DNA from: CAVZYN01 sp963779515
Lineage (GTDB): Bacteria; Pseudomonadota; Alphaproteobacteria; Rhizobiales; Hyphomicrobiaceae
Length of the DNA: 64,000 nt
NCBI GenBank assembly: GCA_963779515.1
Contig: CAVZYN010000005.1
Coordinates: forward strand, 150,096-214,095
Direction of reading: 5' to 3'
Made by a program: the position numbers and the translations under genes. The notes below the pieces were generated by a model. It ran no database searches. It worked only from the letters and a program-made list of their open reading frames with translations, and had not been told where the DNA came from. Below are positions 46,293-55,763 of the stretch, piece by piece; position 1 is the stretch's first letter; every line of letters starts with the position of its first letter.

Positions 46293-48083
46293 CCGGTAGT
46301 CTCAGGATCACCATGCTCGGCATGCTTTTGTCCGGACTTCGTGATGACGGGCCTCATCAACGAGATCGGCATCAGCCGCAACCCGCCGACCTGGATGCTC
46401 GCAGACGGGCGGACGGGCACCTTCGACCCGCAGAGTATTCGATCGTGCATGGGTGCTCGGTTGCTCTCAACCCTCGCCGATAGATCGAGTGAGGCGCATT
46501 GGCATCGGTGCGCGACCGCTCTCTCCAGCGCCCAAGCTCTCGATGCCTTCAACTGGCGCTATTGGTCGCTGCTCGCCGCTGGCGGCACCAGTCTTCTTGC
46601 GGCATTCGGCTTTGCGCTCGCCGTTAGATGTGCGCGGCCGCCGCATCGCGTGATCCGCGGAAGACAACTCCTGACGGGGGACACGGCGCGACGCGCTTTC
46701 TTGAAATCCGCTCGGCAAGAAATCCAAAACTCCGGACTGGGACTCGAAGTGCTGCCAGGGCTCGCCATCGGCCGCGAACGGGAAACGCGCCATTGGTTGA
46801 TCTGGGGCAGCGTCGGCGCCGGCAAGACGCAGACTATGCTTCATCTCGTTCTCGCCGCCATCGCCCGCGGCGACGGCGTGCTCGTCATCGACGTAAAGGG
46901 CGACATGACCGAGCGGCTGCCGGGCGATCCGCTGCTGATTGCGCCGCAGGATGCGCGCTCGATGATCTGGGATGTGGCGCGTGACTGCCGGACCAAGCAG
47001 GATGCGCGCGAGCTTGCGACGCGCCTGATCCCCGACAGCCAGGACCCGATGTGGGCCGACGCCGCGCGGGAGGTTTTGACAGTCTGCGTCTCGGCGCTCC
47101 AGGCGACCAAAGGCATCGCGTGGACCTGGCGTGACCTCCACGACATGGGGACGGCGAGCGTGGAAACACTGCTCGCCATGGCGCGGCGGCATCACATCGA
47201 TGCGGTTCGCTTGTTGGAAAATCCGGATAGCCGCACGACGCAAAGCGCGCTGTCGACCTTTCAGTCACACATGAATGTCGTTGCCGCTTTGAGTGACGCT
47301 TGGGGAAATGACTCAACTGGACGTTTCTCGGTCTCCGAGTGGCTGCATCAGCCGACGCCGCATCGACCTGTGATCCTGCAGCACGATCCTCGCTATCCGG
47401 CCCTCTCCAGCCACTGGATCGGCGGCATGCTGGCGTTGCTGGCGTCCTCGGTCGGCAGTCCGTCGCTCGGCGAGAGCCGGGAACGACGCATTTGGATCTT
47501 TGCCGACGAGTTTCCACAGCTGCCGCGCTTGTCGAACTTCTCGACGCTGCTCGATCTCGGCCGCTCCAAAGGCGTCATCGCGGTGATCTGTGCGCAGGAT
47601 CTGGCGCAATTGCGCGCCACCTACGGACGCGACCGCGCCGATGCCTGGGTCGGCATGATCGGGACCAAGATCATCACCCGCCTCAACGCGGGCCGCGGCG
47701 CCGAAGAAGCAAGCCAGTTGATCGGCGACCAGGAGATCGAGCGCGAGGAGCGCAGCGAGTCGGTCGTCGGCGGCGCGTCGAGCGTCACCACCGTGCAGCG
47801 CCATCACATTCGCCGCGTGATCACCGCCGACGAGATCGCTGCGCGTCTCGGACCGCGGCGCGACCATATCCGCGCCCTGATGCTGGGCCTCGGTCCCGAC
47901 GTGCTCGAAATGCACGTCCCGTTCGTGACATTGCCCGTCCGGCGGCCGGGGCATGTTCCGGCAATCTGGTCGATACAATGTCCAGAAAGGATCGAGGGCG
48001 ATACTGACGTTATTACTCGGCGTCCGCTTTCACCCCCGTTGTCGGCGGAGGCCGCCGAGCGCATTCGCGAGATGCGAGGCTGA
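46289..48083 (+). CDS. traD: Type IV coupling protein (TraD/VirD4-like ATPase), one-base shift near its start
   Basis: The ATG at 46289 overlaps the upstream stop (ATGA), but its frame fails after 18 codons. The main frame is open from the GTG at 46341 to 48083 (580 residues). Removing one G near 46333 joins 'MTGSLRITMLGMLLS' to 'DFVMTGLINEIGISRNPP'. Two membrane helices near the N-terminus, Walker A 'WGSVGAGKTQT', Walker B-like 'GVLVIDVKGDM' and 'RRIWIFADEFPQLPRL', and an AAA-like core are present. It brings relaxase-bound DNA to a type IV secretion channel. No secretion genes are in the window. Confidence 0.88.
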
Positions 48084-48085
48084 CC

Positions 48086-49198
48086 ATGGTTGCTTCGATC
48101 TCGGCCCGTGGTGGTGTTCAAGCGGCGCTCGGCTACTACGGTCACCTTGGCCGCGACGACTACTATTTGCGCCATGGTGAGCCGCCTGGGCGGTGGGCGG
48201 GGGAGGGGGCGGCGCGGCTTTCGCTCGATGGTCCCGTCGTCCGATCCGAGTTCGAAGCGGCGCTGAACGGCATCGATCCGAAGACGGGTGCGACCTTGGC
48301 CCGCCTTGGCGGCAAGGCCCAAAATCACGCAGCGGGTTGGGACATGACGTTCAGCGCGCCGAAATCCGTGTCTGTGTTGTGGGCGTTGTCGGACGCCGGC
48401 AAACGCCCTCGGATCGAGCAGGCGCAGCGTGCCGCCGTCATGGCGGCGACAACCCATCTGCAAAACACCGCCGCATGGGCACGTCGCGGCAAAGGCGGCG
48501 CGATCCGCGAGCCCACGGCCGGACTTCTGATGGCGGCGTTCGAGCATCACACGAGCCGCGCGCTCGACCCGCAATTGCACACGCACGTGTTTATTTTCAA
48601 CCTTGCGCCACGCAAGGACGGCACGTGGGGTGCGATCGTCAGCCGGGAACTTTACAAAGCCCAGAAACAAGCGGGCGCCGTCTACCGTGCGACGCTTGCT
48701 GCCGCGCTGGAGCGGGAAGGGCACGCCTTGGAGCGATCAGCCAATGGCTTCCGCGTTGCGGCGGTCCCCCGCGATGTCGAGCGCGCGTTCTCGAAGCGAC
48801 GGCAATCGATCGAGGCCGCCGCAGAGATTCACGACTACCGTTCTGCCAAAGGCATGGAGCTTGCGGCCCTGCGGACCCGTGAATCAAAGCGCGAGGTGCG
48901 CCGTGACGCACTGTTCGAGATCTGGCACGCTGAGGCACGGGCTCTCGGGTTCGAGCTCAACACGGCCGCCGACGCACGTCGAATTCTGGTTTCGGCAAAC
49001 GGTAGAAACACGAACGGCGAGATGCAGTCCGCGCATCGCGCCACGTCTCAGCCCGCTTCAGAGTCTAAAGAAGCGGCAAATCTCGGAGCGGCGGCCAGCC
49101 GGATCGCGAGCGCCGCGCGCGTCGTCGACCAGGGGTCGAGCATGCCGGGTGTCGCTGTAGATTTGAAACAACGCGAGCGCGAGAACAGCCGCCGTTGA
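48086..49198 (+). CDS. MobF-family relaxase (TrwC relaxase domain only)
   Basis: 370 residues, beginning 2 bases after the coupling protein. Relaxase motif I tyrosines are in 'GYYGHLGRDDYYL'. The conserved 'GWDMTFSAPKSVSVLW' and the metal-binding His set 'EHHTSRALDPQLHTHVFI' (H154, H155, H165, H167) are complete. It nicks and holds the transferred strand. TrwC/TraI proteins usually continue with a helicase of 500-1,000 residues. Here the chain ends after the relaxase domain and a low-complexity tail, so it is either a natural short form or truncated. Confidence 0.88.
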   Translation: MVASISARGGVQAALGYYGHLGRDDYYLRHGEPPGRWAGEGAARLSLDGPVVRSEFEAALNGIDPKTGATLARLGGKAQNHAAGWDMTFSAPKSVSVLWALSDAGKRPRIEQAQRAAVMAATTHLQNTAAWARRGKGGAIREPTAGLLMAAFEHHTSRALDPQLHTHVFIFNLAPRKDGTWGAIVSRELYKAQKQAGAVYRATLAAALEREGHALERSANGFRVAAVPRDVERAFSKRRQSIEAAAEIHDYRSAKGMELAALRTRESKREVRRDALFEIWHAEARALGFELNTAADARRILVSANGRNTNGEMQSAHRATSQPASESKEAANLGAAASRIASAARVVDQGSSMPGVAVDLKQRERENSRR

Positions 49199-49451
49199 GG
49201 TGAGCCTCGGGACGGCGTCGACGCATACGACGCCGGTACTCGGGTCGAGCAAGACGCAAATCGTTGTTCTGCTGATTCAATTCCGAGTGCCGCGCAGTCA
49301 CCGTATTCACCGATGTAATCGGCAGTTGCCACTGAGTCTTCCACTTCGTTCAACAAGTTACCCGACCCTGACGGCGCAGCCGTACGCACCGCAGGTGCAT
49401 AGGGTGTGAAGAATTCCACTGCCTCACGATAACAAGGAATGAACCTGAGGA

Positions 49452-49471
49452 GTTTGGGCTTCGGCCCAAAC
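49452..49471. terminator. Perfect hairpin downstream of the relaxase gene
   Basis: GTTTGGGC and GCCCAAAC form an 8-bp stem closed by a TTCG tetraloop, a very stable hairpin, 253 bases after the relaxase stop. No T-run follows. 49199-50199 otherwise holds no gene I can support. Confidence 0.5.
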
Positions 49472-50199
49472 CCAATTGATGGCCAGGTCCATCTTTCTGT
49501 TCGGCCGGGATTGCATCTTCCCGCCCCGGCCGTACGAACTCGCGACGCACGGCGCGGAAGAACAAGTCAAGGTCGGCGCCGTAGCGCCGCCCGGAGGGCT
49601 TGACCTTGACCGTTCGAGCACCGTGCTACGCTTGGACAAGGCCATGGCGATCATCGGCAGGCATCTCATTGCCTACCCTTTCTTGCGGCAGCGATCGCAA
49701 CCCGCATGGGCCGAGACCCGCGCATCCCGTGCAGCGGGGCTCGGTTGCGCGGCCAATGTCCGCCGCGCAATAGAGCGCGGTCCGAGCCCCGAGGGCGAGG
49801 AGCCGCCCAAATGTTGAGATGAAAGTCAAAATGATACTCGCGTCGCTCGGGTTCTGGATGTTGGACTGGCGAGCTATCCTGTGCAGCAAGTTTTGGCCTC
49901 CAGTGACTGCTTTCGACCTTACCGCATCAGTAGAACGTTAATCACTTGATCGAGTGCTTTGATCCATACCAACCATGGCGTCGGCCAAACCTCCTGAAAG
50001 CACCATGTTCAGTTTTGGTCAGTGCGACAGTCTGAGGCGTTGGGGAAATAGGCCGGATTGAGGCCATCCTGCAGCGCGCGCAAATTCTTGCGTTTGCTCC
50101 CACACTGAACTTACAAACGAAAGACTGGGGGAGGGCAGCATCGATTGTGCAAGGACCTGATCTTGCCGCGAATGAGATTTGCCTTGAGGAGCATCCGGG

Positions 50200-50946
50200 A
50201 TGGCGCCGCAACAGACCCAGAAACTGTTTTCGAGCGAGAGACATGTAGCTGCGCGACCGGTGCCGGGTCCGAGCGGCTTGGCAATAGGCTGGGGGCTGTT
50301 TGCCCTTCGGCCACTGGTCGCTGGCGAGACGGCTCTGAAATTGGATTGGAGCGACGAAGATCGTGTCGAAATCGTCTCCTGGGACGATGTGGAACCCGAG
50401 CACCACATCTTCTCGATTGCAATCGCGCCTCGCTGGTATTTCTATGTCTCTCGGCAACATCCGTTCTTGTACCTCAATCACTCATGCAATCCAAACCTTG
50501 CGTTTAAGGACTTTGCACTAGGCGAAACGGAAACATCGATTCCGATAGTCGCCTTGCGGGCGATTGCTCCCGGAGAGGAACTGTCGTTCGACTATTCGAT
50601 GACTGTCACGAGCGACGACGGCGAGACGGAGGACCAGCGTTGGTCGATGAAATGCTTGTGTGGCCAGCCCAACTGCAGAAAAGATCTCGTAAATTTTTCG
50701 CATTTGCCGCGTTCACTGCAGCGGCAGGAAACTTTGCGGAGCTCCCCGTTCCCGGGAACGGTTCCAGCATTCGTGTTGGCAGAGACGCCAGATCTGGTCA
50801 CAGAGCTTCGCGCCACGTCGCCAGAGAAGTTCAAAACGTATGCGCGAGCGCTCGATGAACAACTGCGCCGAGCGCGGTTGTTTGAGGCAGAGTACGATCC
50901 GAACGAGCCGTTCTATATTGTCGGCGGCGAGCCAACCGAGCTCTGA
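50200..50946 (+). CDS. SET-domain protein (predicted lysine methyltransferase)
   Basis: 248 residues with GAGGAG eight bases before the ATG at 50200. The SET domain covers about residues 15-165: 'GWGLFALRPLVAGE' at the start, the AdoMet/knot motif 'NHSCNPN' (93-99), 'GEELSFDYS' (125-133) and a post-SET zinc site 'KCLCGQPNCRK' (C152, C154, C159, with C96). All catalytic-core elements of an active methyltransferase are present. A C-terminal ~80-residue helical part has no family I know. In bacteria, SET proteins modify few known targets. It lies tail to tail with the ABC exporter and next to two amine oxidases, so it may act on a peptide or an exported product. Confidence 0.88.
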   Translation: MAPQQTQKLFSSERHVAARPVPGPSGLAIGWGLFALRPLVAGETALKLDWSDEDRVEIVSWDDVEPEHHIFSIAIAPRWYFYVSRQHPFLYLNHSCNPNLAFKDFALGETETSIPIVALRAIAPGEELSFDYSMTVTSDDGETEDQRWSMKCLCGQPNCRKDLVNFSHLPRSLQRQETLRSSPFPGTVPAFVLAETPDLVTELRATSPEKFKTYARALDEQLRRARLFEAEYDPNEPFYIVGGEPTEL

Positions 50947-50975
50947 GAGTTTGCCACAAACCGATTTTTCTATCA

Positions 50976-52709
50976 CTACCGTTCGCTAACGTCGAACAGC
51001 TTTCTGAATAAGGGGCTCGCCTGTCTAACCTCTTCCAATGTGCCGCTCGCCACAAGTTTGCCTTTCTGCATGACAATGATCTTATTGGCGAGTGCGACCA
51101 TCTCGCGCCGATGAGCGACCACGAAGGTGATGCGCTGCGGGGCGCCGGTTCGGATGACAGTATTCACCGCAGTCAGCGCAGCGCCATCGAGAGCTGCAGC
51201 CGGTTCGTCCAGCAGCACAATCCGGGACCGCCTGAGCAGCATGCGGGCAATTGCAACTTTCTGCCGTTCGCCGCCCGACAATTTCGTCCCGCGATCTCCA
51301 ACTACCGTTTGCAATCCCTTCGGTAAGCCAGACGCGAAGGCCGTGAGGCCAGCCTCTTCGATGGCCTTATCAAGCTCGCCTGCAGTGGCGTCCATACGGC
51401 CGTAGCGAATGTTCTCTTCCAGAGTCGCGTTGAAGAGGAACACATCTTGGCTGACTACCGCGATGTGCTGGTGGAGGCTTTCGCCTTCGGGAAGCTCGAC
51501 GCCGTCGATCAGAATTTGGCCGGATGTCGGCTTGTGAAAACCGATGAGAAGGTCGAGTAAAGTCGATTTGCCTGCACCGTTGGGTCCGACAATTGCGACG
51601 ATGTCTCCGAGCATGGCATCGAAACTCACCCGATCGACCGCTGCCTGCGGCGACCCAGGATAGACGAACGAGATCGTCCGGACAGACACTGCATTGGGTG
51701 GGGCAACCCGTGACTGTGCTATCGTTCCGTCTGCTTCCGGCATAGTGCTCAGAAATTCAGCTATACGCTCAAGCGTGCCTCTGCCCTGATGATAGTGTCG
51801 AAGATACCGCCCAGCTCTCTGGAGGGGCTCTGCAAGCAATTCCATGTACGCGATGAACGCCACCAATCGACCAGCGGTGAGTGACCCGTCGTAGATGAAG
51901 TACGCGCCACACCATACCACGGCAACCAGACCGAACTGTTCGATCGCCTCTAGGAGGGGTTCGAGCCTTGCCGCCACATTGCCTGAACGCACGTTGACAT
52001 CGACGATATCTTTGCCCGCAGCATCAAGCCGATCGCGCTCGGTCGTCTCGCGCGCAAACAACTTTACCGTTCTGATGCCAGCGATGATTTCTTGGAGCCG
52101 ACCACCAAGCCTGGCGTAGGCGGCGTTTTCGGACTTTTCAATGCCGGCGAGCGGCCGGGCGACCCGTTGCGCCAGGAGAGCTGAGCTGCAGAGAACAATC
52201 CCGACCACTGTCGCCAATTGCCAGTGCGACCAGAACATGACGGCTACGACGCCGAGTACGGTCAGGACGGCGAACGGCAAATCGGTCAGGAGGTAGTTGA
52301 TGTCGCGCTCGAAGACATTTGCGTCGGACATGACGCGGTGTCCAATTTCACCGCCATTGCGTCCGGTGAAGTACGACAACGGTTGTACAATCAGGCGCTG
52401 GTATATGATGCGGCGCAGATTGAATGTGGCCTCTGCGATGAGACGCGCCTCAAGCCACAAGAAATTCCAGTGACCGATGTAGAGCAGAATTGCCGCGACG
52501 ATCATCGCGAGACCGTTGCTGACGACACTTGGCAGATCACGTGTCTGAACGGCAGCGTCGACCGTTTCACCGAGCAGATATGGAATAGCCAGCTGACTGA
52601 CGAGGCACAGGCCGAACGATGCCGCCAGTGCGAAGGCTCTTCGAGGATCGACGACAATCGATGCGCGCAGCAGTCCGAGCGGCGTCTCCCTTATGTGACT
52701 CGAACTCAT
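50976..52709 (-). CDS. ABC exporter, membrane and ATPase domains fused
   Basis: 577 residues from the ATG at 52709, which overlaps the oxidase gene as ATGA. An N-terminal six-helix ABC_membrane domain ('PLSYFTGRNGGEIGHRVMSD' is the first cytosolic loop) precedes a full ATPase: 'GPNGAGKST', 'LSGGERQKVAIARML', 'RIVLLDEPAAALDG' and H-loop 'FVVAHRREMV'. It is a half-size exporter that works as a homodimer. No peptidase domain is present, so it is of the lipid/drug/peptide-export type and not a bacteriocin-processing type. It is translationally coupled to the flavin amine oxidase. Confidence 0.92.
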   Translation of the reverse strand: MSSSHIRETPLGLLRASIVVDPRRAFALAASFGLCLVSQLAIPYLLGETVDAAVQTRDLPSVVSNGLAMIVAAILLYIGHWNFLWLEARLIAEATFNLRRIIYQRLIVQPLSYFTGRNGGEIGHRVMSDANVFERDINYLLTDLPFAVLTVLGVVAVMFWSHWQLATVVGIVLCSSALLAQRVARPLAGIEKSENAAYARLGGRLQEIIAGIRTVKLFARETTERDRLDAAGKDIVDVNVRSGNVAARLEPLLEAIEQFGLVAVVWCGAYFIYDGSLTAGRLVAFIAYMELLAEPLQRAGRYLRHYHQGRGTLERIAEFLSTMPEADGTIAQSRVAPPNAVSVRTISFVYPGSPQAAVDRVSFDAMLGDIVAIVGPNGAGKSTLLDLLIGFHKPTSGQILIDGVELPEGESLHQHIAVVSQDVFLFNATLEENIRYGRMDATAGELDKAIEEAGLTAFASGLPKGLQTVVGDRGTKLSGGERQKVAIARMLLRRSRIVLLDEPAAALDGAALTAVNTVIRTGAPQRITFVVAHRREMVALANKIIVMQKGKLVASGTLEEVRQASPLFRKLFDVSER

Positions 52710-54085
52710 TCGGCGGCGGTGCCCACTAGCGGAATGCCGTCCGTCGGCGAGTCGTCGCAAATGCAGCTCGCAACGAACTCCGCAGCATCCAACACGCCGT
52801 TGAGCGTCGTATCATGCATATAGTCGCCTGCGAGGTAGAGGTTTGGATGCCTTGTCGGTGATGGGTGGTGCCTCTGCCCCATGGGCATTGCAAACTTACC
52901 GCCGGGTAGAGCACTGACGGTGCCGATCCAGCGGTGAACCTTGCCAGCCATGAACTGCTTGCGCCCGACAGCCATCGGCGACGGCAGCGAACCAAGTATG
53001 CGATTGATTAGATTGTCGTCGTCAAGCGTGGCAAGCGCCATGGCGTTTGTGCCAGCGATCAGCCAACTCAGAACACCGGTCCCATCTTCCGTGGGATGCC
53101 GTGAGCTCTCGTCGTAAACGCAGCAACCGCCGAAAGCGTCGTGCATGAACCAGGAACCGCCGATGTACCGGCGCCAGAATGGGGCCCTGAACAGTATCGT
53201 CACACGTAAGTAGTGCGCAGGTTGATCAAAATGACTTTCGTGCTTTCCGATGACCTGCCGGAGGCCAGCCCCAAGCCAATTGATCCCGCTCAGCCAATAG
53301 TTCGGCAACGCGACCGCAACGGCATCGTATTCGCATCGCTGCGTTCCACCTGATGTTGCGATTGACAGTGCCAGTCTTGCGTCTGCGAGCTGCTCGACTG
53401 CCTTGACAGAGGCCTGGAGATTTATGCGTGCTGGCACTTTGCTTCGGAGCGACTCGATCAGTCGCTCGTTGCCTCCGTCGATACAATAGTAGCCAGCGTA
53501 CCGCTCGTCATCGAGCAGAACATTCTTGATACCGTAGAGGGCGGTCGTTGAGTGGGGTTCGGTGGCGAGGTCGCTGTGGATTGCGGTTTCGACGTATCTT
53601 CGCGCCGTTTCGTCCTCGATTCCATCAAGAAACTCTCGCATCGTCGTTTGAGACAGAGGATGTTCATTATCGCCGTCCGGATCGTCGCCGTAGAAGTCTT
53701 GAGGCGTCAGAATGCGAGCGCAATTGTCGAAAAAGGATTGAGCCGCATTCGACGCGGTCACTCCGCAAATGCGCGCCATTTCGTCGAAAGTTGGAATGAT
53801 CGTGTCGCCGAGCACGACACCTGATCCTTTCATCGTTTGCGTAGTTAGCTTCAGGTCTGCGATCAATTGGCGAAGGGGATCTTCGCCAATTGCCGAATAA
53901 TCATAGAATTCGGCTGCTCCAGCCTCGAATTTTGCGCCTTGTTCGAAGCTGGCAGTAATTATTTTGCCACCCAAGCGATTCGAAGACTCAAAAATGTCAA
54001 TTTCAAGCGGGGCTTCAGAGTATTCATCAAGAAAGTTGGCAACGCAGAGCCCTCCCGCGCCTCCCCCTATAATCGCAATTTTCAA
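52706..54085 (-). CDS. FAD-dependent amine oxidase/phytoene-desaturase-like protein
   Basis: 459 residues from the TTG at 54085 (GGAG seven bases upstream); the TTG at 54100 is an alternative. The FAD-binding start 'KIAIIGGGAGGLCVANFLDE' and the 'SSNRLGGKI' loop are clear, as is the C-terminal FAD stretch 'LYLAGDYMHDTTLNGVLDAA'. It resembles NAD(P)-binding-8/amine oxidoreductase proteins that oxidise C-N or C-C bonds. The substrate is unknown. It is co-expressed with the exporter. Base composition is lower in GC than the chromosomal genes in this window. Confidence 0.85.
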   Translation of the reverse strand: MKIAIIGGGAGGLCVANFLDEYSEAPLEIDIFESSNRLGGKIITASFEQGAKFEAGAAEFYDYSAIGEDPLRQLIADLKLTTQTMKGSGVVLGDTIIPTFDEMARICGVTASNAAQSFFDNCARILTPQDFYGDDPDGDNEHPLSQTTMREFLDGIEDETARRYVETAIHSDLATEPHSTTALYGIKNVLLDDERYAGYYCIDGGNERLIESLRSKVPARINLQASVKAVEQLADARLALSIATSGGTQRCEYDAVAVALPNYWLSGINWLGAGLRQVIGKHESHFDQPAHYLRVTILFRAPFWRRYIGGSWFMHDAFGGCCVYDESSRHPTEDGTGVLSWLIAGTNAMALATLDDDNLINRILGSLPSPMAVGRKQFMAGKVHRWIGTVSALPGGKFAMPMGQRHHPSPTRHPNLYLAGDYMHDTTLNGVLDAAEFVASCICDDSPTDGIPLVGTAAE

Positions 54086-54112
54086 ATCAAATCTCCACAA
54101 CGGCTCTACAGC

Positions 54113-55456
54113 ATGCCGTCAAGCTTGACATGGCCGATAGGGTCTAGCAATCCGTTGCAAGAGGAACAGCACTTAGTTCGACTGCAACTGGATAGGCTTG
54201 TGGCAAAAGACTACTTCGATTTTGTGGTCATTGGTGCTGGTGCAGCTGGTTTGGCCGCAGCGCGTTGGTTTGCGTCGGCGAAGCGCGATTACATTGTACT
54301 CGAGGCTTCGGATCGCGTTGGCGGGCGATGCATAACAAACTCAACCCGTGATGGGTTACGATACGATGTCGGTGCGCATTTTTTGCACATGCCAGAAATA
54401 AATCCGCTCTATCGGATTGGCGCATCGGCAGGATTCGACGTGTATCCAGCGCCGGATGACTACTGGCTGCAGCATAATCGCCGCGCGGCCACATCGCATG
54501 ACTACGACTTGTTCGAGACAGGCTGGGAACGGCTCGAGGCCGCGATCTACGCCCACCGGACCGCCGCTACCGATACGGCATGCGGATCGCTCATCCCTAA
54601 GGATCTCGGGCGCTGGCAGCATGCCATCGAGTTCGTCGTAGGGCCTTACCTCTGTGGCCGAGATCTCGACGAGGTGTCGGCCCACGATTTTGCGACGTCA
54701 GACGAACGCGAAATTGATGGACTTTGCCGCGAAGGATTCGGGACGCTGCTCGCAAAGACATCAGATGGATTGAAAATCCGATTGTCTTGCCCCGTTGTGC
54801 GGGTCTCTGAAAGCGGCCCGAGGGAATTTCGGGTTGAGACGCTAAGCGGGTCTGTTCGGGCCAAAGCCGTCTTGGTGACGGTTTCAACCGCAGTTTTGGC
54901 ATCCAATGCGATCGATTTCCAACCGAACTTGCCAAGCACTTACCTTCAAGCAGCCTGTGGTTTGCCCCTAGGTTGCTACGAGCGGGTTGTTATGACGTTG
55001 GAAGGCAATCCGTTGGGCGCGGATGACGACACCTTGATCATTCCGTCCGCCAACGGCTGGCGCAATGCGGCATTGGTTGCGAGGATTGGAGGTACCGACC
55101 TTGCCATGCTCGACATCGGAGGACGTTGTGCTCGGGAAATTGTTGAGGGCGGTAGGGACGCCGGACTCGAATTCGCCCGTGATTGGTTGCGCTCGACGTT
55201 CGGCGATTATGCTGTGAAGCATTTCAGGCCACTTGAGGTGACATCGTGGCTCAAGTCGGCATTTGTCGAGGGCTCGTTTTCCAGCGCCAATCCTGGCATG
55301 GCCGCTGCTAGGGCTGCCCTACAGCCCATCGCCGACGGGAGACTTGCCTTCGCAGGCGAGGCGTTGCACCCAAGCCTTTGGGGGACTGTCGCTGGAGCTT
55401 GGGATAGCGGTGAGGCCGCCGCCACGGCACTGTGCCGAACTGTCAAAGTGACATAG
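54113..55456 (+). CDS. Flavin monoamine-oxidase family protein
   Basis: 447 residues from the ATG at 54113. Only about 27 bases separate its start from that of the divergent oxidase, so the two promoters must lie inside the genes or overlap. Dinucleotide motif 'VVIGAGAAGLAAARWF', 'YIVLEASDRVGGRC' and the MAO-type C-terminus 'RLAFAGEALHPSLWGTVAGA' with 'SGEAAATAL' are complete. It is related to but clearly different from its neighbour. The pair with a SET protein recalls methylation and oxidative demethylation, but small-molecule amine oxidation is equally likely. Confidence 0.86.
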   Translation: MPSSLTWPIGSSNPLQEEQHLVRLQLDRLVAKDYFDFVVIGAGAAGLAAARWFASAKRDYIVLEASDRVGGRCITNSTRDGLRYDVGAHFLHMPEINPLYRIGASAGFDVYPAPDDYWLQHNRRAATSHDYDLFETGWERLEAAIYAHRTAATDTACGSLIPKDLGRWQHAIEFVVGPYLCGRDLDEVSAHDFATSDEREIDGLCREGFGTLLAKTSDGLKIRLSCPVVRVSESGPREFRVETLSGSVRAKAVLVTVSTAVLASNAIDFQPNLPSTYLQAACGLPLGCYERVVMTLEGNPLGADDDTLIIPSANGWRNAALVARIGGTDLAMLDIGGRCAREIVEGGRDAGLEFARDWLRSTFGDYAVKHFRPLEVTSWLKSAFVEGSFSSANPGMAAARAALQPIADGRLAFAGEALHPSLWGTVAGAWDSGEAAATALCRTVKVT

Positions 55457-55763
55457 CGGCTGCGCGCACCCGACCATGCCCGTTCATGACAGTCACAGCC
55501 ATTACCGACATCTGGGGCAGACGTCGCAGTGAAGCGATTGCTGCGACGCACAGCGCGACTCGACACCCGACTGCAATCCTTGCAACAGGTGTTGAGCATC
55601 GTAGTGCAGAGGAGAACGAACCCGCTTCGCGGGAGGACGCTGCGGTGACCGGCGAGGCTAAAACTGGACCGCCGGTAACCAGTCGCTGAGTTGAAGTGTA
55701 ACGGTCGCTTCGGGGGCCGGGAGGATCGCGGGGTCACTGCACCCCGAACCTCCGGATACCCCG

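Noticed and set aside
49424..49817. Frames of 81 and 113 residues around the TTCG hairpin
   Set aside because: Neither shows a ribosome-binding site or family motif, and both cross the perfect hairpin.
52218..52823. 201-residue plus-strand frame opposite the exporter
   Set aside because: Shadow of the ABC exporter and oxidase genes, which have full motif sets.
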